In this document: positions 56,471 through 64,000 of the stretch, piece by piece
How positions within the stretch are numbered: position 1 is the stretch's first letter
How the letters are laid out: each line of letters starts with the position of its first letter
Assembly: GCA_002104905.1 (NCBI GenBank)
Contig: MCFE01000150.1
Location: 89,306-153,305, forward strand
Length of the DNA stretch: 64,000 nucleotides
Source: Basidiobolus meristosporus CBS 931.73
Lineage: Eukaryota > Basidiobolomycota > Basidiobolomycetes > Basidiobolales > Basidiobolaceae
Reading direction: 5' to 3'
Position numbers and translations under genes: made by a program
The notes under the pieces: generated by a model
The model's input: only the letters and a program-made list of their open reading frames with translations
Told to the model about the DNA's origin: nothing
Databases searched by the model: none

Positions 56471-56999
56471 TTAGGGGGAGGAAAGTCACCAAGTGGTGAA
56501 ATCTTTATTTACTTATGACAAGTATCTAAAGAAGCCATGTTAATCTGAAGTAATTCCTAGAAAGCTAGGTCTGAGAGATATCTTCCTGGTAAGCCAGGTC
56601 TGAGAGTTGAGAAGCTGAGTGGTACTATATTTCCTAGTTAGCTAGGTCTGAGAGAGGTTTCCTGGAAAGCCAGGCCTGAGAAGTGAGAATCTGAATATAT
56701 CTGAGCCAAGTTATACTGGTTTGCGGTAGCTGAATTGTGGCCAGAATAGCCAGTAGACTGGGGGAGCTGAGATGAATATCTGGGAGATCACTGGCCAAAT
56801 TTACTAGGCAAATCTGGCCAACTAGCATTTCAAGGATTTCAGCCAATCAGAGCCTTTACTTTGCCCGATGGTTGATCAAGCCATCTCCCAATGAGCACAC
56901 ATCAATTTTATTAATCAAATTTTTGCTGGATCTAGGATTTGAACCCACAACCATGGGTATGGAAGGGTTAGGGATAACCACAAGGCTAAGTGTTCTTGG
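56471..56999 (-). mobile_element. tRNA-derived SINE with LINE-type tail
   Basis: Read on the minus strand. The head contains a pol III A box, TAGCCTTGTGGTTA (56988-56975), and a B box, GGTTCAAATCC (56945-56935), about 30 bp apart, as in a tRNA. The body carries four short hairpins (56554-56682). The 3' end is GGCTTCTTT...AAATAAAGATTTCACC, hairpin CACC-ACTT-GGTG and a run of five C next to CCCTAA. The tail is the LINE tail, the known way SINEs borrow a partner LINE's RT. The head abuts a single TTAGGG unit and then the 3' end of the truncated LINE. Confidence 0.8.
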
Positions 57000-57000
57000 T

Positions 57001-58480
57001 TAGGGGGGGAGACAGTCACCAACAGGTGAAATCTTTATTGCAGTTGAAACAAAGAAGCCAGCGCTACTGTTGTAGCTTTGATACAAGAGTGTGTAGCTGA
57101 GGGGAATTTGTAGGTAAGTTAATAAGAAGTGATGATAGCTCTTCAGTGCTCAAGACACTGTTCAGTGGGAAGGGGGGTAGCAAGAGAGGTAAGAATGACT
57201 TGTGAACAACATTAATGAGGGGAATGTGATAAGGATTGATATTCATCATAAATGGAGTGTGCTGCTGCAGATATTGCTGCCAAAGGTCTGTCAAGTACTT
57301 CAGGTAGGCCAGCTTGGGTTTTTCTGACTGCAGAATAAAGTGAGCAAACTTCTTGACTTCAGGATCTCCAAGTATAGTTCTCCAGCAGGAGCCAGGTGTT
57401 GTGTGGTGAGTTCTCTTCCAGGCCTTAATCAGTGGGTTGTTGCAGTTGTGAAGTCTGAGGTATAATCTGGTTCTAAGGTAGAGAAGTCTGATCTTATAGG
57501 GCATAAACCCAAAAGCACCAAGAATAGCATGTCTGTAGGGGCATTCAGGCAAATGAGGCACCAAGGAGGTAATGCACCATACTGCAAACTTGTCAAGCTT
57601 AGTGCAGTCTCTAGAAGTAAGAGAGAGAAGTGGTAAGCCAAATTCTAGGACAGGGAAGACAAACTGCTTGAGTAGAAGGAGGCAGCTGGGAGCTGAAGTT
57701 GTAGGAGGAGTAACAGCCAACAGCTTGTGGAGTGCCTGTCTTGCAAGGATAATTCTCTTCTTCAGGTGTGCTCCAGAGTCTAGTCCAGTAGGAAGGAAAG
57801 GAAAGCCAAGATATGTAGCAGAAACCTGAGCAGGTAGAGTGGAGTTCTCCAAGCTGATGGGAGAGCCCAAAGGTACTGTCTTTGCAATGGAAAGCTGGAG
57901 ATTATTCTTCTGCAGATACTGGTGGATGGTCTGGGAGTCTTGTTGCACATTGGAGGAGGATATTCTGATGTCATCAGCAAAGAGAGTAACCAGGCAGTCA
58001 GCTGAGAGTCTTGGGAAATCATTCAGGAAGATGGCAAACAGTATAGGACCAAGCACAGAGCCTTGAACCACTCCATTAGGAACTGAGAACACAGCTGATT
58101 GCTCACTTGGGTGCAGAATTCTTGCTTGTGGATCCAGAAACAGAGACCTGACAAGGGGGGTGAGAGAGGTACTGGAGAAGCATTGCAACTTGGACCAAAG
58201 CAGATTTCTGTCAACTGAATCAAAGGCCTTAGTAATATCAAACAGAACTGAGGGATACTTGCACTGGAGAGAGTGATCTTGGCTAAGTATGACTGCATAT
58301 TCCAAGGAGAGGCCAGGAACAAAGCCAAACTGTGCAGGATGAAACTTGAGGGAGTCAGAGTAGAGCTCCTGAGCAAGCAGAAGCTCAAACACCTTTCTGC
58401 AGGTGGGCAGCAGAGATATTGGCCTGTAGGAGCTAGGATCCAGGTGCTTTCCTTTACCCTTGTACAGTGGCAGAACATTT
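57001..58480 (-). mobile_element. 5'-truncated telomeric LINE (copy 2)
   Basis: Nearly identical to the last third of the full LINE at 58518-62926. It starts, in element sense, within the RT just before NVLPLYKGKG and runs to the shared 3' tail (hairpin CACC-TGTT-GGTG, seven C). The 5' breakpoint at 58478-58480 shares TTT with the telomeric TTTAGGG that caps it. It has one open frame and is non-functional because endonuclease and ORF1 are absent. Confidence 0.92.
57064..58480 (-). pseudogene. Truncated LINE ORF2: RT core and C-terminus
   Basis: The frame holds RT motifs SSYRPISLLPTCRKVFE, FGFVPGLS, FDITKAFDSVDRN, GVVQGSVLGPILFAI and LFADDIRISS, then the thumb and C-terminal region to the stop at 57064. 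It differs from the full copy at only a handful of residues. The open frame continues upstream into telomeric repeats without a start, so it is a truncated remnant rather than a gene. Confidence 0.9.
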
Positions 58481-58520
58481 AGGGTAGGGTAGGGTTTAGG
58501 GTTAGGGTTAGGGTTTAGGG
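58478..58520 (+). repeat. Degenerate interstitial telomeric tract
   Basis: About seven units mixing TTTAGGG, TAGGG and TTAGGG lie between the truncated 5' end of LINE copy 2 and the 3' end of the full LINE. The mix of unit lengths is unlike the uniform TTAGGG at the chromosome end. Confidence 0.92.
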
Positions 58521-58577
58521 GGGAGACAGTCACCAACAGGTGAAATCTTTATTTCAGTTGAAACAAAGAAGCCAGCG

Positions 58578-61346
58578 CTACTGTTGTAGCTTTGATACAA
58601 GAGTGTGTAGCTGAGGGGAATTTGTAGGTAAGTTAATAAGAAGTGATGATAGTTCTTCAGTGCTCAAGACACTGTTCAGTGGGAAGGGGGGTAGCAAGAG
58701 AGGTAAGAATGACTTGTGAACAACATTAATGAGGGGAATGTGATAAGGATTGATATTCATCATAAAGGGAGTGTGCTGCTGCAGATATTGCTGCCAAAGG
58801 TCTGTCAAGTACTTCAGGTAGGCCAGCTTGGGTTTTTCTGACTGCAGAATATAGTGAGCAAACTTCTTGACTTCAGGATCTCCAAGTATAGTTCTCCAGC
58901 AGGAGCCAGGTGTTGTGTGGTGTGTTCTCTTCCAGGCCTTAATCAGTGGGTTGTTGCAGTGGTGAAGTCTGAGATATAATCTGGTTCTAAGGTAGAGAAG
59001 TCTGATCTTATAGGGCATAAACCCAAAAGCACCAAGAATAGCATGTCTGTAGGGGCATTCAGGCAAATGAGGCACCAAGGAGGTAATGCACCATACTGCA
59101 AACTTGTCAAGCTTAGTGCAGTCTCTAGAAGTAAGAGAGAGAAGTGGTAAGCCAAATTCCAGTACAGGGAAGACAAACTGCTTGAGTAGAAGAAGGCAGC
59201 TGGGAGCTGAAGTTGTAGGAGGAGTAACAGCCAGTAGCTTGTGGAGTGCCTGTCTTGCCAGGATAATTCTCTTCTTCAGGTGTGCTCCAGAGTCTAGTCC
59301 AGTAGGAAGGAAAGGAAAGCCAAGATATGTAGCAGAAACCTGAGCAGGTAGAGAGGAGTTCTCTAAGGTGATGGGAGAGCCCAAAGGTACTGTCTTTGCA
59401 ATGGAAAGCTGGAGATTATTCTTCTGCAGATACTGGTGGATGGTCTGGGAGTCTTGTTGCACATTGGAGGAGGATATTCTGATGTCATCAGCAAAGAGAG
59501 TAACCAGGCAGTCAGCTGAGAGTCTTGGGAAATCATTCAGGAAGATGGCAAACAGTATAGGACCAAGCACAGAGCCTTGAACCACTCCATTAGGAACTGA
59601 GAACACAGCTGATTGCTCACTTGGGTGCAGAATTCTTGCTTGTGGATCCAGAAACAGGGACCTGACAAGGAGGGTGAGAGAGGTACTGGAGAAGCATTGC
59701 AACTTGGACCAAAGCAGATTTCTGTCAACTGAATCAAAGGCCTTAGTAATATCAAACAGAACTGAGGGATACTTGCACTGGAGAGAGTGATCTTGGCTAA
59801 GTATGACTGCATATTCCAAGGAGAGGCCAGGAACAAAGCCAAACTGTGCAGGATGAAACTTGAGGGAGTCAGAGTAGAGCTCCTGAGCAAGCAGAAGCTC
59901 AAACACCTTTCTGCAGGTGGGCAGCAGAGATATTGGCCTGTAGGAGCTAGGATCCAGGTGCTTTCCTTTACCCTTGTACAGTGGCAGAACATTTGCAAAG
60001 GACCATTCCTCAGGAGTAGAAAGCTGGGCTGAGCATTGCTGAAACAGTGGAAGCAGAAGTGCAGACATGGCCTTGGTACTAGTCTTCAGAAGCTCATAGG
60101 AGATTGTGTCCACACCTGGAGCAGTAGAGTTGGGAAGCCTCTTGAGCACATTATGGATTCTCCTTTGATCAAGTGCAAGTGGGATGGGCAGAGTCTTGAA
60201 GTCAGGATGAAAGCCAGGAGTTGAGTACTGCTTTGTAGAGAAGAAGATGTTAGCCAGCTGTTCTGTTGAAGGTAACTTCCTGGAAGAGGGCCTCATTGCC
60301 CAGTAGAGTCTTGATACTGTTCTTGTTATAGAGTTGGAAGATTGCAGAGGCAAGGAACTCATAATATGATCCCAGAGCTGAGTATGCAGAGTGTGGTGAA
60401 TTGCCTTGGAGTGGTGTATTGCTGTCAGGAGGAGTTTCTCTGTTTTTGGGTTAGGGAAACTCAGGTAGCTTTGTTGCAGGGCTGAAACAATGGATTCCCA
60501 TTTTCTTGAGGTAACAGCAGTAGTCTTGCATGGCAGTGAGAGGGAGGCAGACACCAGAATCAGATGCTTCACAAAGAGCCAGGCATAGTTGAGATCATCT
60601 GGCAGAGAAAGTAGCAAACTGGCAAGCTTCAAGTAGTTCCCAAAGTCTTTCTTCTGATTCTTGGTAGCTTTGTGGGTGAGCACAGTAAGTTTTGGCAGCT
60701 TCTTCTTCACAACTGGTTGCATAGAAAGGGACCAGGCTGGGTGGTCAGAGGCTCTCAAGGATCCTAGCTCAGCTCCAGAGAATTGCTTGACTTCATCCAC
60801 AAAGTAGAGGGCAGCAGCAGAAGGGCAGATCCAGTCAACACATCTTTTCTCAGATTGAGCACCTAGTGCTAGCAGATGGCTTTCTCTCAGGAAGTTCAGT
60901 AGGAATGTAGACCTTGGCTTCATTCTTGCAGTCAGAGTAGTCTTGTTCTCAGGATGGGGAATGTTGAGATCTCCAAGCAAGATAATAGGTGTTGATATAG
61001 ATTGCTGGTATTGCTGAACTTTCTGGCATATAACTTGCACTTCCTGAAGGGCAAGACTTGGAGGCAGATAGCAGAGCACCAGACTGATAGTTGGCAACTG
61101 GAGAGCAGCACAGTAAGGGGAGTAAAGAGGAACACAGAGCTGAGGAGTATTGATGGTAGAAGAGATGAAGCAGATAGAGGAGGTATTCTTTGTTCTAGGA
61201 GTAGAAAAGCAATATAGATTAGTCAAAAGTATAGAGGGTAGCTGGACATCAATCAAACACAGGAGGGAAAATCTTGAAAGAAGTCTCTCTAGAGTTGGTC
61301 TTGATGGCTGTATGCTGTTGCAGTTAAGCAACAGAACTTCAGGTAG
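58578..61346 (-). CDS. LINE ORF2: endonuclease and reverse transcriptase
   Basis: An open frame of about 920 codons. An APE-like endonuclease comes first (LNCNSI; GDLNIPH; VDWICPS; SDHPAW). The RT follows: TAPGVDTISYELLKTS, VLPLYKGKGKHLDPSSYRPISLLP, QFGFVPGLS, DITKAFDSVDR, GVVQGSVLGPILFAI and FADDIRISS with the catalytic DD. A long C-terminal region has no zinc knuckle that I can see. The endonuclease begins right after a UGA that ends ORF1 in the same frame. The first AUG is about 135 codons in, past half of the endonuclease. Where many APE enzymes have QET, this reads IDV (CLIDVQLP). The frame is otherwise intact. Confidence 0.9.
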   Translation of the reverse strand, partial: LPEVLLLNCNSIQPSRPTLERLLSRFSLLCLIDVQLPSILLTNLYCFSTPRTKNTSSICFISSTINTPQLCVPLYSPYCAALQLPTISLVLCYLPPSLALQEVQVICQKVQQYQQSISTPIILLGDLNIPHPENKTTLTARMKPRSTFLLNFLRESHLLALGAQSEKRCVDWICPSAAALYFVDEVKQFSGAELGSLRASDHPAWSLSMQPVVKKKLPKLTVLTHKATKNQKKDFGNYLKLASLLLSLPDDLNYAWLFVKHLILVSASLSLPCKTTAVTSRKWESIVSALQQSYLSFPNPKTEKLLLTAIHHSKAIHHTLHTQLWDHIMSSLPLQSSNSITRTVSRLYWAMRPSSRKLPSTEQLANIFFSTKQYSTPGFHPDFKTLPIPLALDQRRIHNVLKRLPNSTAPGVDTISYELLKTSTKAMSALLLPLFQQCSAQLSTPEEWSFANVLPLYKGKGKHLDPSSYRPISLLPTCRKVFELLLAQELYSDSLKFHPAQFGFVPGLSLEYAVILSQDHSLQCKYPSVLFDITKAFDSVDRNLLWSKLQCFSSTSLTLLVRSLFLDPQARILHPSEQSAVFSVPNGVVQGSVLGPILFAIFLNDFPRLSADCLVTLFADDIRISSSNVQQDSQTIHQYLQKNNLQLSIAKTVPLGSPITLENSSLPAQVSATYLGFPFLPTGLDSGAHLKKRIILARQALHKLLAVTPPTTSAPSCLLLLKQFVFPVLEFGLPLLSLTSRDCTKLDKFAVWCITSLVPHLPECPYRHAILGAFGFMPYKIRLLYLRTRLYLRLHHCNNPLIKAWKRTHHTTPGSCWRTILGDPEVKKFAHYILQSEKPKLAYLKYLTDLWQQYLQQHTPFMMNINPYHIPLINVVHKSFLPLLLPPFPLNSVLSTEELSSLLINLPTNSPQLHTLVSKLQQ

Positions 61347-61349
61347 TCA
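61344..61349 (-). promoter_or_regulatory. Candidate stop-codon readthrough site UGA CUA
   Basis: ORF1 ends at UGA, and the next codon is CUA in the same frame as ORF2, which is open from there on. UGA followed by CUA is a known leaky context in viral and some cellular genes. ORF2 has no AUG near its start. Confidence 0.5.
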
Positions 61350-62884
61350 GGCAGAGGTTGTAGCTTCTTCAGAGGCAGCATTGACAATGTGACCTGCAGA
61401 GTCCCAGAGCTCTTCAAATGGTGCATCACTTAAGTCAGCAAGGAGGGAAATGGCATGGTTCTTGAGGAAGTATGCCACATCATAGGAGGGGGCTTGTCTC
61501 TTGATGGCAGCAAAGAAAGACAGAATGGCAACATGGGCTGGAGGCTTGTTGAACAGTAGAGAGTCAGAGGATTCAGATTCTTCAGGCACTATCTTGAAGT
61601 CAGTTTTCAGCCAGTTAAGGTTCTTCTCCACAAAGGCAACAAATGGGTCAGCAATGTTTTGGTCTAGGATAACCTCCAGAATCTTCCCTTTTCTCCAGGC
61701 CAGGTTGACAATTCTTGAGAGCTGAATATTGCATGCCTTGAGTGCTTTCCTGATGTTGGAAATGGGAGTCCAGGGAACTTGCTTCAAGTACACCACAGTC
61801 CAGGTAGAAGCTGGTGGTAGGTTTGCTGGGGGCTTGTAAGTCCTTCTGTGTGGCAATGGAGCTGCAGTAGTCAGATTGGAGTCCACATTCTCAGTAGAGG
61901 GTTTTCTTGATGTGTCTTGCTGAATGGTACTGGAGCTGGATGTGTTGATAATTCTTGCTAGAACCTTGCCTGCATAAGTCTGAGGTATAGCTGAGGTGAC
62001 TGTAGAGGTGGTGGCAGCTGGTGCAGGTGGAGAGGCAGAAACTGAAGCAGGAACTGAGGTCACCTGGGAGAAGGCAGTAGAAGCAGGTTTTCTGGGAGGA
62101 ACAGAGTTCACTATCCAGTTGTTCTGTAAAACACTGGAGTAGCTTTTCTGTGGAACAGGATCTTGCTCTTGAACAGGAACAGAAGCAGCAGGCTGGGGCT
62201 GAGCAGTAGTGGTAAGGCAGTGGCACTCCAAGGAAGCTTTTTGCAAGGCATCTCTGGCAGTTTTCAGGGCAGTATTAGGCTTCATTCTTGAGCTTCTTGC
62301 ATTGGGCATCCAGTCTCTTGTTTTCAATAGTCAGGGCAGTATTGGCAGCCTCTATAATCAGCAATTCTCTTCTCAATTGCAAGGAATCTCTGAAGAAATG
62401 CATCAGTAGAAGTGCTGGCATCTGGGAGAGCAGTGGCAGGAATAGAGTCCATTGACAGTGGGCTTCTTGGAGGCAAGGAAAGTGGACTGGCAGATTCAGG
62501 CACAAAAGGAGATATCCTGGCAGGAGGAGAAGGAGTATCCAAGGCAGTAACAGAGGCAATTCTTGTTGGTGAAGCAGCAGCAGGGGAGGCAAGCCTGTTC
62601 AGAAACTGGGCAGGAGAGAGTGCTTGAGGAGAGGGAGTCTTCAGCTTGCCAAGCATGTCTTCCATCAGAGTGATACCAATATTCCTGGTGCATTTGCAGA
62701 GAAAAGTAAGCTTCCTGAGTCTGCCAGCTCTTCCATTCCTTCTGATAGTTCCTTTGTTTCCACAGTTGGGGCAAGAAATCTTCTTGATAGACTTGTCAAA
62801 GCAATCAAGAACCTTCCTTTCAGGTGTAGTGGGCTCCTGTTGAGGTTTTGGTGGCATATCCAGAGTTTCAGCTTCAAATTTCAA
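61347..62884 (-). pseudogene. LINE ORF1, split over three frames
   Basis: The N-terminal part (62884 inward) has a zinc-ribbon-like CPNCGNKGTIRRNGR...LCKC near 62710-62775 and a Ser/Pro-rich stretch. A coiled coil (LLIIEAANTALTIENKRLDAQCKKLKNEA) near 62280-62370 is read one frame over. From about 62327 to the UGA at 61349-61347 a third frame carries a Ser/Thr-rich linker and the C-terminal domain (TWTVVYLKQVPWTPISN...EVILDQNI...FEELWDSAGH) shared with the ORF1-only element. Two one-base shifts separate the parts; they are lesions, assembly errors or, less likely, programmed. ORF1 proteins coat LINE RNA. Confidence 0.78.
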
Positions 62885-62926
62885 TTTTTGAGATTTTTGG
62901 GTGATTTTTGATGGGCGGGATCAAAA

Positions 62927-62940
62927 TTAGGGTTAGGGTT
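62927..62940 (+). repeat. Short telomeric tract at the LINE 5' end
   Basis: TTAGGGTTAGGGTT directly follows the 5' end of the full LINE on its telomere side. Confidence 0.9.
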
Positions 62941-62981
62941 GCGCGCTGTGACTGCTTTTTACGATCGCAAGGTCAGAACCT
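62941..62981. other. Unique spacer before tandem repeats
   Basis: Forty-one bases (GCGCGCTGTGACTGC...) not seen elsewhere in the window. They are more GC-rich than the repeats that follow. Confidence 0.5.
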
Positions 62982-63776
62982 AGGAAAAAATAAAAATAGT
63001 TAGTAAAGGTGATTTAATGGATGGATGGATGGATTCGGAGTCAGATTCAATCAAAAAATCAAATCGTTGACTAATTTAAAGAGGAAAAAATAAAAATAGT
63101 TAGTAAAGGTGATTTAATGGATGGATGGATGGATTCGGAGTCAGATTCAATCAAAAAATCAAATCGTTGACTAATTTAAAGAGGAAAAATAAAAATAGTT
63201 AGTAAAGGTGATTTAATGGATGGATGGATGGATTCGGAGTCAGATTCAATCAAAAAATCAAATCGTTGACTAATTTAAAGAGGAAAAATAAAAATAGTTA
63301 GTAAAGGTGATTTAATGGATGGATGGATGGATTCGGAGTCAGATTCAATCAAAAAATCAAATCGTTGACTAATTTAAAGAGGAAAAAATAAAAATAGTTA
63401 GTAAAGGTGATTTAATGGATGGATGGATGGATTCGGAGTCAGATTCAATCAAAAAATCAAATCGTTGACTAATTTAAAGAGGAAAAATAAAAATAGTTAG
63501 TAAAGGTGATTTAATGGATGGATGGATGGATTCGGAGTCAGATTCAATCAAAAAATCAAATCGTTGACTAATTTAAAGAGGAAAAATAAAAATAGTTAGT
63601 AAAGGTGATTTAATGGATGGATGGATGGATTCGGAGTCAGATTCAATCAAAAAATCAAATCGTTGACTAATTTAAAGAGGAAAAAATAAAAATAGTTAGT
63701 AAAGGTGATTTAATGGATGGATGGATGGATTCGGAGTCAGATTCAATCAAAAAATCAAATCGTTGACTAATTTAAA
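62982..63776 (+). repeat. Subtelomeric tandem repeat, eight units of 99-100 bp
   Basis: Units start at about 62982, 63082, 63182, 63281, 63380, 63480, 63579 and 63678. They appear identical except for five or six A after AGG. Each contains four or so GGAT tetramers and the block GGAGTCAGATTCAATC. The last unit runs directly into the telomere (TTTAAAGGGTTAGGG). There is no coding potential. Confidence 0.97.
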
Positions 63777-64000
63777 GGGTTAGGGTTAGGGTTAGGGTTA
63801 GGGTTAGGGTTAGGGTTAGGGTTAGGGTTAGGGTTAGGGTTAGGGTTAGGGTTAGGGTTAGGGTTAGGGTTAGGGTTAGGGTTAGGGTTAGGGTTAGGGT
63901 TAGGGTTAGGGTTAGGGTTAGGGTTAGGGTTAGGGTTAGGGTTAGGGTTAGGGTTAGGGTTAGGGTTAGGGTTAGGGTTAGGGTTAGGGTTAGGGTTAGG
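63777..64000 (+). repeat. Chromosome-end telomere, (TTAGGG)n
   Basis: About 37 uninterrupted TTAGGG units in the G-rich orientation run to the last base. This orients the window with the centromere to the left and marks the right chromosome end. Confidence 0.99.

Larger units (their letters stand above)
58518..62926 (-). mobile_element. Telomeric APE-type LINE (full-length copy 1)
   Basis: A 4.4-kb non-LTR retrotransposon. Element order is a short 5' UTR, ORF1 (broken by two frameshifts), ORF2 with endonuclease and RT, and a 3' UTR with AATAAA, hairpin CACC-TGTT-GGTG and a six-C run. Telomeric repeats flank it on both sides (58478-58520 and 62927-62940). It has no poly(A) tail. Its sense strand runs from the telomere toward the centromere, as do all other recognised units of the array. 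Comparable telomere-inserted LINEs are known in silkworm (TRAS/SART) and Magnaporthe (MoTeR). Confidence 0.92.

Noticed and set aside
56960-56980. GGGTTAGGG inside the SINE head as another telomeric junction
   Set aside because: It lies between the A and B boxes of the tRNA-like head and no element end falls there, so I treat it as part of the SINE.
56935-56990. A functional tRNA gene
   Set aside because: The A and B boxes are good, but I cannot draw a convincing acceptor stem or anticodon arm, and the sequence runs on into a SINE body and LINE tail.
62982-63776. Possible CRISPR-like array
   Set aside because: The units are contiguous 99-100-bp repeats with no variable spacers, in a eukaryotic subtelomere.

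Overview
The window is the right-hand end of a fungal chromosome. It ends in about 224 bp of uninterrupted TTAGGG repeats. Short GT-AG introns with CTAAC-like branch sites, a WC-2 photoreceptor subunit, a CYS3-type bZIP protein and a chitin synthase all point to a filamentous fungus. An early-diverging (zygomycete-grade) fungus is my guess; I cannot name the species from the sequence.

Layout. (1) 1-25.3 kb is a graveyard of LTR retrotransposons. A tandem Ty1/copia array (LTR-internal-LTR-internal-LTR, 2528-24620) carries a chromodomain Ty3/gypsy element (here Gy1, 6976-20056) inside its middle LTR. Gy1 in turn carries a younger gypsy element with one intact 1617-codon ORF (Gy2, 11940-19114). 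Matched LTR ends, target-site duplications and rejoined reading frames support the nesting. An inverted copia fragment and an older Gy2-family LTR lie to the left. (2) 25.3-26.1 kb holds a decayed, intronless uS5/RPS2 pseudogene beside a worn copia-like LTR. (3) 26.3-53.6 kb is ordinary single-copy chromosome with long gene-free spacers. In order it carries an RMD1/DUF155 gene (-), a bZIP factor (+), a SAM+HMG-box protein (+), a WC-2-like PAS/GATA protein (-), an unrecognised 303-residue protein (-), a chitin synthase (-), a small secreted-looking protein ending in a CaaX-like box (-), a VTT/TVP38-family membrane protein (+) and methionine-R-sulfoxide reductase B (+). (4) At 54680 an acyltransferase gene is cut off and directly followed by TTAGGG. 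From there to the end is a telomere-associated retroelement array.

The terminal array (54.7-64 kb) is the most interesting part. It holds an APE-type LINE (58.5-62.9 kb), a 5'-truncated copy of it (57.0-58.5 kb), a tRNA-derived SINE (56.5-57.0 kb), an ORF1-only non-autonomous relative (54.7-55.65 kb) and one unidentified unit. Every recognisable unit is on the minus strand, with its 3' end toward the centromere. The recognised units share one 3' tail: an AATAAA-like motif, a CACC/GGTG hairpin and a C-run. Each C-run abuts a TTAGGG motif and telomeric tracts separate several units. The geometry is what reverse transcription primed by the telomeric G-strand 3' end would leave. I infer a telomere-end-primed family with its own SINE and ORF1-only parasites. 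In the full LINE, ORF1 and ORF2 share one frame and are separated only by UGA-CUA, and ORF2 has no nearby AUG.

Between the last LINE and the telomere lie eight near-identical copies of a ~100-bp tandem repeat. All exon boundaries and homologies were read by eye. No database search or computed alignment was done.
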